A DNA stretch of 64,000 nucleotides from Drosophila persimilis (lineage: Eukaryota > Arthropoda > Insecta > Diptera > Drosophilidae). The notes below the pieces were generated by a model. The model was not told where the DNA came from. It searched no databases and worked only from the letters and a program-made list of their open reading frames with translations. Below are positions 60,901-64,000 of this stretch, piece by piece. The position numbers and the translations under genes are program-made. Numbering within the stretch: position 1 is the first letter of the stretch; each line of letters begins with the position of its first letter. The stretch covers positions 2,790,001-2,854,000 of the forward strand of contig NW_020825706.1 of assembly GCF_003286085.1 (NCBI RefSeq), written 5' to 3'.

Positions 60901-62232
60901 CTCTTTGATAGAATGGTTTCAATAGTATATGTATATCTATCTATCTTTCAATAATCATAGCAATCCTCCAGGTAGTCAGGTATTATACCTCTAATTTATA
61001 TATTAAAAAATCCCACTATCCCAAACTATTATAGGGCATCTTCTGGTCTTAATCTTCAGCTCTGGCATTCGTTCATCTTATGATTTTTTTTGGCGGATTT
61101 TGGGTGCGTGTTACGCAGGCCTCTCCGGTCCTCCACCGAAGCGTTTTATGAGAACTTTCAACCTATAGAAACACACACAGATACACAGATATATATAGGT
61201 ATGTATCTGCTTGTGGGCTTGTGTGGGCGTGTATTATTTTTTGATATTCGAAATATTTCATATGAACCATAAGGCATTAGTTTATTTGGTTGTTTATTTA
61301 GACCAAAAAGAAGCAAAACCAAATATAAAACATATTCAAAAAGATAACCAAGTGAATGATCTAACACTTTGAGGATGGTAGAAGTAGAAGATATGGCAGT
61401 ACTCACTGTATTCACTCTGCTCGTCTTGGGTGCCGTTGACAGTGCCGTCGCGTAGGAGTTGCAAGATGCGATTCTTGATGTACAACTGGATCTTTCGGGA
61501 GGTCCAGGCCAGATGCGATTGGGGCACTGTGGAGCGTTCGTTACGATCCAGATTGTTGATGGGACTATTGTTATTGTTACTGTTACTGCTACTGCTATTT
61601 ATGTTTAGATTACTTCTAGAGTTATTCAGTCTTTTCGATTTCGAACCAATGAAATTGTTATTATTATTATTATCAGCCGTTGATGGGGACTGCTGTTGAT
61701 GCGGATGATGATGATGATGCTTTTTCTGCTGATGTCTGATGCTCCTTTCGGTGCGCGATAGCACCGCCAGATGTTCGCTGGGAGCCCCCGCAGAGATGAC
61801 AAATCCCAAAGGCTCCTCCACCTGATCATCATCCTGTTCCTGATCATAGGATTGTGATGTGGTTTCTACTGTTGTTGTTGTTGTTTCTTCTTCTGTTGTT
61901 GTTGTTGTTGTTGTTGTTGTTTGTATGGCAGTTGGTTGTTGCATGGTTGTTAAACTCTGATTAAATTCAGCATTAATACTTTGATTTGTTGATTGATTTA
62001 TTACACTCACTAATTGATTACGACTATGATCACTTTGTAGATAATTACTATTACTAAACCGAGTACTATTTGAATGGCTGTTATTGTTAGTGTTGATTGT
62101 TTGTTGGTTCGATATCGTTGTTAGAGCCATCGGCATCGCAAATACCAAGCAGCCCTGCCAGGCAATGATACACGAAAGGAGGGCGCCCAGCAGCGCCAGG
62201 GCCCTCCAGTCCAAGCGCAGGTTTATTCGCAT
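26617..62232 (-). CDS. bnl: branchless, FGF ligand (745 aa, 3 coding exons over 35.6 kb)
   Basis: Branchless is the secreted FGF that activates the receptor Breathless and guides tracheal branching. Coding exons on the minus strand are 62,232-61,407, 30,829-30,726 and 27,924-26,617. Splice phases fit exactly (A|CG = Thr276; phase 0 after Ser310). The protein has a hydrophobic signal segment (about residues 11-32), an Asn/Gln/Thr-rich prodomain, R-T-E-R (160-163) matching the reported Furin1 site, and a second R-N-E-R (230-233). The FGF beta-trefoil core (about 243-385) includes LLRDGTVNGT, CLYLCMDACGAVYGS, CVFNENMGLQNYNTYSS (conserved Cys317) and a region of RTQIPASRSLGKL type. A tail of about 320 residues is Ser-rich, then Pro/His, then Lys/Gly/Ala-rich and acidic. 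D. melanogaster Bnl is about 770 residues, so length fits. A non-coding 5' exon may lie upstream and is not identified. Confidence 0.97.
27925..30725 (-). other. bnl: bnl intron 2 (2.8 kb)
   Basis: GT..AG on the minus strand (TCG|GTAAGT at 30,725; TTGCAG at 27,925). Contents are a cluster of ATCG-type octamers around 28,040-28,125, G-rich tracts at 28,906-28,933 and 28,993-29,030, and ATCGAC and GGCAGTGT microsatellites at 30,118-30,145 and 30,301-30,331. No additional gene was found. Confidence 0.8.
30726..30829 (-). CDS. bnl: bnl coding exon 2 (104 nt, residues 276-310)
   Basis: Too short for simple ORF detection, but flanked by a good acceptor (TCTCCTGTTGCAG) and donor (GTAAGT). It reads ILQRSTVDVG, RIKLQSVATC, LYLCMDACGAVYGS, which is the central FGF block (the vertebrate FGF equivalent is the GV..G.YLAMD..G.LYGS segment). 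Its phases join exons 1 and 3 without a break. It includes Cys296, Cys300 and Cys304. Confidence 0.95.
30830..33025 (-). other. bnl: bnl intron 1, 3'-proximal part up to the tRNA-Thr gene
   Basis: This part is non-coding. It includes a GGA run (31,216-31,240), a GGCTGT hexamer array (31,278-31,310), a CTGCAA hexamer array (31,985-32,027) and CT-rich tracts near 31,835. ORFs here arise from those hexamer arrays. Confidence 0.6.
33026..33099 (+). tRNA. tRNA-Thr (anticodon AGT) inside bnl intron 1
   Basis: 74 nt, no intron. The anticodon arm CCTGT-CTAGTAA-ACAGG carries anticodon AGT; the T-arm is GTGAG-TTCGAAT-CTCGC (one T-G pair); the discriminator is T. The acceptor stem GGCGCCG against CGGGGCC has a G4-G69 mismatch, and the T-arm stem differs from the common fly tRNA-Thr-AGT pattern. 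The A box and B box (GTTCGAATC) are intact and a T5-6 run follows at about 33,127. It is transcribed opposite to bnl. Probably functional, possibly weakened. Confidence 0.92.
33100..35913 (-). other. bnl: bnl intron 1, 33.1-35.9 kb
   Basis: Unique, mostly AT-rich intron sequence with no gene or element recognised. ORFs up to 169 codons (35.36-35.87 kb, plus) lack start context, motifs and coding bias. Confidence 0.5.
35914..36165. repeat. Tandem duplication, unit about 135 bp, rich in GATC and ATCGAT words
   Basis: ATTAGAGTTGCCATTGATCA at 35,921 recurs at 36,056. Both are followed by runs of GATCGGTGATCG-type words, ATCGATTCCTAAAGGT, and GATC(A/G)GTCATAAATAC. The two copies differ by small indels. 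It lies in bnl intron 1. Confidence 0.75.
36166..37820 (-). other. bnl: bnl intron 1, 36.2-37.8 kb
   Basis: Unique intron sequence with GATC-rich text to about 36,380, then no recognisable features. A poly-AT stretch occupies 37,600-37,750. No gene supported. Confidence 0.45.
37821..38390. repeat. Interspersed duplication carrying CACGTG sites in bnl intron 1
   Basis: AAGTATCCTAATGTCGA followed by (G/C)CCACGTG(A/T)GCCGC occurs at 37,887 and 38,267; a decayed third start (GAGTATCTTAATGTAGAGC) is at 37,834. Between them a second module is duplicated: GACTTATGCTCTCTC..TTTTTATAGA (about 37,946) and AACTTATGCTCTCCC..TTTTTATAGA (about 38,068), each followed by an AGGAAGCC/AGAAGCC and TAGCAGTC..TTCA stretch. 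CACGTG occurs at 37,906, 38,286 and 38,381. Confidence 0.65.
38391..47265 (-). other. bnl: bnl intron 1, 38.4-47.3 kb
   Basis: About 8.9 kb with no gene, RNA or element that I can support. Notable words are an AGATAC/ACAGATAC-rich patch at 39,541-39,612, a TACG microsatellite at 39,723-39,750, a TGCCG run at 41,524-41,545, a very AT-rich segment at 42,930-43,140, and GCCCAG repeats at 44,119-44,155 and 44,319-44,345. Runs of ATGCAAAT-like words occur but were not scored. Confidence 0.45.
47266..47805. repeat. Four-copy tandem repeat (161-168 bp unit) with conserved palindromic core
   Basis: AAACCGC starts conserved cores at 47,281, 47,449, 47,610 and 47,771 (periods 168, 161, 161). Each core reads about CATAAACCGCAAGCGCG followed by TTTTTAAACGCTTGC. 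Inside it GCGTTTTTAAACGC is a near-perfect palindrome in copies 2-4, and in copy 3 GCAAGCG and CGCTTGC form a longer inverted repeat. The spacers are AT-rich with shared phrases (TTCCTATTATCATAATTCTACAAGC; shortened here to the sense of TCATAATTCTACAAGC). The cores are clearly better conserved than the spacers. Confidence 0.85.
47806..51055 (-). other. bnl: bnl intron 1, 47.8-51.1 kb
   Basis: No gene seen. It contains a CCTCGTA minisatellite at 48,030-48,069, CATTCC repeats at about 48,327-48,358, AGCCCC repeats at about 48,880-48,908 and a GCCCCGCC run at about 49,803-49,832. Confidence 0.45.
51056..51650. repeat. Degenerate tandem array, unit about 110-145 bp, rich in GATC/TGATCA words
   Basis: Four or five diverged units share the order GTGATC(A), AAACG, AGTGATCTTCA/AAGATC, ATGATC, ATATCTTC..A, CTCTATGTT, ATCAATAT and CTTGATG. 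Clear unit starts are near 51,223, 51,357, 51,500 and 51,610. Phrases such as GGACTCTATGTTAAGT and GAGCTCTATGTTCAGT are homologous between units. Copies are old. Confidence 0.7.
51651..55140 (-). other. bnl: bnl intron 1, 51.7-55.1 kb
   Basis: No gene supported. Short tracts: TCTGTCTG near 51,930, a CATCAT run near 53,082, CCCAGT repeats at 54,057-54,078, CT run at 54,343-54,372 and GGCTAT hexamers at 54,614-54,641. Confidence 0.45.
55141..55480. repeat. Tandem duplication, unit about 171 bp
   Basis: GCAGTAAAAAGTAGTTAGGG at 55,149 recurs exactly at 55,320. Both are followed by ATCGTCTTTGGAG, AATCATG.., CTCTGTAGATA.., CCCTCTCATTTCTTCTACG, TCTGTAGTACT/TCTATAGTACT and TCACTAATAG(G/A)TAAAGTAT. 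Identity is about 85% by eye, higher than in the 51-kb array, so this duplication is younger. Confidence 0.88.
55481..56480 (-). other. bnl: bnl intron 1, 55.5-56.5 kb
   Basis: Unique sequence. An ORF of 136 codons at 55,755-56,165 (plus) has a hydrophobic stretch but no motif, no good start context and an equally open opposite strand, so it is not called. Confidence 0.4.
56481..56715. repeat. Short direct duplication, period about 155 bp
   Basis: TTAAGAGATACTTTTTG then (T/A)AGGCCTA(G/A)AAGTGC occurs at 56,492 and 56,647. Both are followed after a short gap by ATAGTTTGGGATT. Flanking sequence is diverged. Confidence 0.75.
56716..59080 (-). other. bnl: bnl intron 1, 56.7-59.1 kb
   Basis: No gene supported. 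There is a 21-nt poly-A at 57,368-57,388 and CTGTAT repeats near 58,133-58,151. CGGCAACGGCAA-type repeats at 57,050-57,075 produce the short Ala/Arg ORFs seen there. Confidence 0.4.
59081..59425. repeat. Minisatellite with short (GAGCTAAAGATG-type) and higher-order units
   Basis: The stretch is built from purine-rich words such as GATGAGCCTCAAA, GGAGCTAAA and GAGCTGAAAGATGAGC. A higher-order block of about 100-117 bp is duplicated: TTCAAAGTGGAGCAAAAGATG at 59,319 resembles CTCAAAGTAGAGCAAAAGATG at 59,202, and both continue to AAATGGGAGCTAA(C/A)GAGCTG. No continuous ORF crosses it. Confidence 0.8.
59426..61406 (-). other. bnl: bnl intron 1, 5'-proximal part
   Basis: Non-coding, AT-rich, up to the donor A|GTGAGT at 61,406. 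No gene or element is recognised. Confidence 0.55.
61407..62232 (-). CDS. bnl: bnl coding exon 1 (residues 1-275 plus first base of codon 276)
   Basis: The start ATG is at 62,232-62,230 (MRINLRLDWRALALL), followed by the hydrophobic segment LALLGALLSCIIAWQGCLVF, a signal peptide. Then come Asn/Ser/Gln- and Thr-rich low complexity (poly-Thr coded by a CAA/ACA triplet run at 61,877-61,920), an acidic EQDDDQVEE patch, R-T-E-R at 160-163, a His-rich patch, R-N-E-R at 230-233 and the first FGF strands (RKIQLYIKNRILQLLRDGTV). The donor TACA|GTGAGT ends the exon. Confidence 0.96.
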
Positions 62233-64000
62233 CAAAGATCACAACTTAGGGGAATTTCACAAGAGTCTTTTCCAGCTGCTGCTCCGCTCCGCTCCACACC
62301 ACACCAATGTGTATATGAAATATCGTTGTTTCACCTCTCGTTTGTCGATCTCTCTCTCTCTTGCTCTCTCTGTGGGTATGTTTATAGTTTGCTTGGGCGC
62401 CACGCCCTTGAATATTGTTGAAACATATGAACCGAACGCCCCTTCGTTTAAAGAAATCTTTTTACTTTCGTTTTGGTTTCGTTTTTTTTTTCTCTTCTTT
62501 TTTTGGGTGTTTTTTTCGTGGAGTCTCTCTCTGTGTTTAAACGATTTTCATTGGAAATTAGGTTATCATATCGTAGACGCGTTGAACACTTTTCAATTGC
62601 GGATCTTCATCTTCGTCTTCCCCGCTGATAATGCATCTTATCATCTTCAATGACTTTCGTGTCATGCCAGAAGCAATTGACATCGCTTCCTGCCCTGCAA
62701 AGAGACCAAAAAAGATATACATATTCGATTACTGGCATTCAGTGTCCCAGGCAATAATTAATGGCCATTCCTTTGGCTCTCCATCGAGTGGATTAAGGTA
62801 TATGATCGTAAATTCTACACTTAAGCGTTTCTAATGCCATTTTTGACATTTTAATTAGTGTGTCCGTCCGATCTGTATATATATAGAGACCCCAACAGAT
62901 TGGCGAGAGTCCCCTCATAGAACTGGCACAGTTTATTTTTGGTCAGATACAATTGTATCTCATCTCATCAAGAAGTTACATAAAGATACAGCTGCCCAAA
63001 GGGAGCGGAGCCGCAGTTACGCAAAGGAAAAAACACTTTCACCCAAAAACAGCAAAAACGAGAGGGAAATCTCACACGATTGTCGTCGGCAGGCAAATTG
63101 TTTAAAAATAAATACAAATTCGCAGCGGCAAAAACTGTGTCGAATTTGAAAATAATCACGCACTAACTGCAGCACGGCAGAAGCGTGTGTATCTATGTAT
63201 CTGAGAGATACGATTGCGCGACTGAGTGACGTTTGCCACTGCACTTAGACTCCCGGCGGCTCGGCTGCCCGCCTTTTTGGCACGTGTTCAGCAAACCTAC
63301 GCGCCGCTTCGTTTTCCTATGCAACATTTAAGTGCAACATGCAACAGGAACAACAAATCAGACACCACTCATAATAGAAAATGTTAATTGCTTGCATGTC
63401 CTTACTGTCCGACGAAATATGCAAGGGCCCTTTGCGTTACAGATACCCAGCACGCGTTTTAAAACGCACACAAAACGCACAAAACTGTTGACAGCATTTA
63501 CAGTCGTAAAAACAGGGCATAAATCTCCAGAATAAATCACAAAAATTTAAATAAATATTTATTACAACAATTTGCAGAAGAAAGGCTTTCCTTCCTTTCC
63601 TTTCACCCAGTAACAGGGGTACATATGTATGTACGGGGCTTGGCACACATTTTGGCCGGTTCTCAAGACATTGTTTATGCCAGCAGCAGAATTTATGTTA
63701 AATTCTGGTAAGAGGAAGGGGAAGGGCCAGGCCACAGCCACCACATCCAACAGAAGCGACAGCAGACATTAAAAGACTCCCAAAAAAAAGACAAAAAAGA
63801 TATAAAAATAAAACCCAAAGATGGAAATAAGCCAAATCCCTAGATAGACGTACTATAAAAATCACACCTTTGGGTGGCGGCATACAAAAACAATTTTTTT
63901 GTATCTTTTTGGCTTTTACGACAGCCCCATCTGCCCCCACATAGGATGGATCGGTTCCATCTGTCTGTCGCCCGCCGCAATACAACAAATTATGATCAAC
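62233..64000 (-). other. bnl: 5' flank / probable 5' UTR and promoter-proximal region of bnl
   Basis: No coding exon is seen. A CT-rich stretch (GA-rich on the bnl strand) lies at 62,349-62,372, which could bind GAGA factor (inference). A CACGTG is at 63,281-63,286. A poly-T/CT tract is at 62,485-62,530. The upstream transcription start and any non-coding first exon could not be placed. Confidence 0.4.

Noticed and set aside
62084-62653. 189-codon plus ORF overlapping the bnl start
   Set aside because: Antisense to bnl exon 1 and its 5' flank; Phe/Leu-rich from poly-T and CT tracts.

Overview
This window is Drosophila nuclear DNA, most likely from the obscura group. Three observations support this. 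First, the 3' two thirds is the FGF gene branchless (bnl), with a protein close in length and motifs to D. melanogaster Bnl. Second, the gene models use short insect-type introns of 54-63 nt. Third, the left 10 kb carries several near-identical ~1.1 kb DINE-1/Helentron-type elements; similar long copies (the ISY type) are known from D. pseudoobscura and D. miranda. The species assignment is inference; I could not align anything.

Layout. Positions 1-12.7 kb hold three plus-strand paralogous acyl-CoA synthetase / luciferase-like AMP-forming ligase genes (541, 539 and 539 residues), each preceded by one or more DINE-1 elements (1-179, 178-1304, 5706-6804, 9247-10355). The paralogs share one phase-2 intron and differ by intron gain or loss: 1, 2 and 3 introns. 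Positions 12.7-26.6 kb are a gene-poor convergent interval. It holds a degenerate repeat array (13.73-14.48 kb), a 761-bp element with terminal inverted repeats (15,182-15,942) and a cluster of three tRNA genes (Val-CAC twice, Ala-AGC).

Positions 26.6-62.2 kb are bnl on the minus strand, in three coding exons joined by introns of 2.8 kb and 30.6 kb. Reading through the exons gives 745 residues: signal peptide, long Asn/Ser/Thr-rich prodomain with two R-x-x-R sites, FGF beta-trefoil core split over all three exons, and a Ser-rich then basic C-terminal tail. The 30.6-kb first intron contains a plus-strand tRNA-Thr-AGT gene and at least six separate local tandem duplications with repeat units of roughly 80-170 bp. 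This is the kind of sequence in which bnl enhancers would be expected. I found no second protein gene in it. Positions 62.2-64 kb are the 5' flank of the bnl coding region.

Functionally the window joins a small lipid/acid-CoA ligase paralog cluster, recently colonised by mobile elements, with a developmental FGF gene whose regulatory territory dominates. I saw no clear sign of an undescribed multi-gene system. The most unusual structures are the four-copy ~161-168-bp repeat with a palindromic core at 47.27-47.80 kb and the duplicated CACGTG-bearing block at 37.8-38.3 kb, both inside bnl intron 1.
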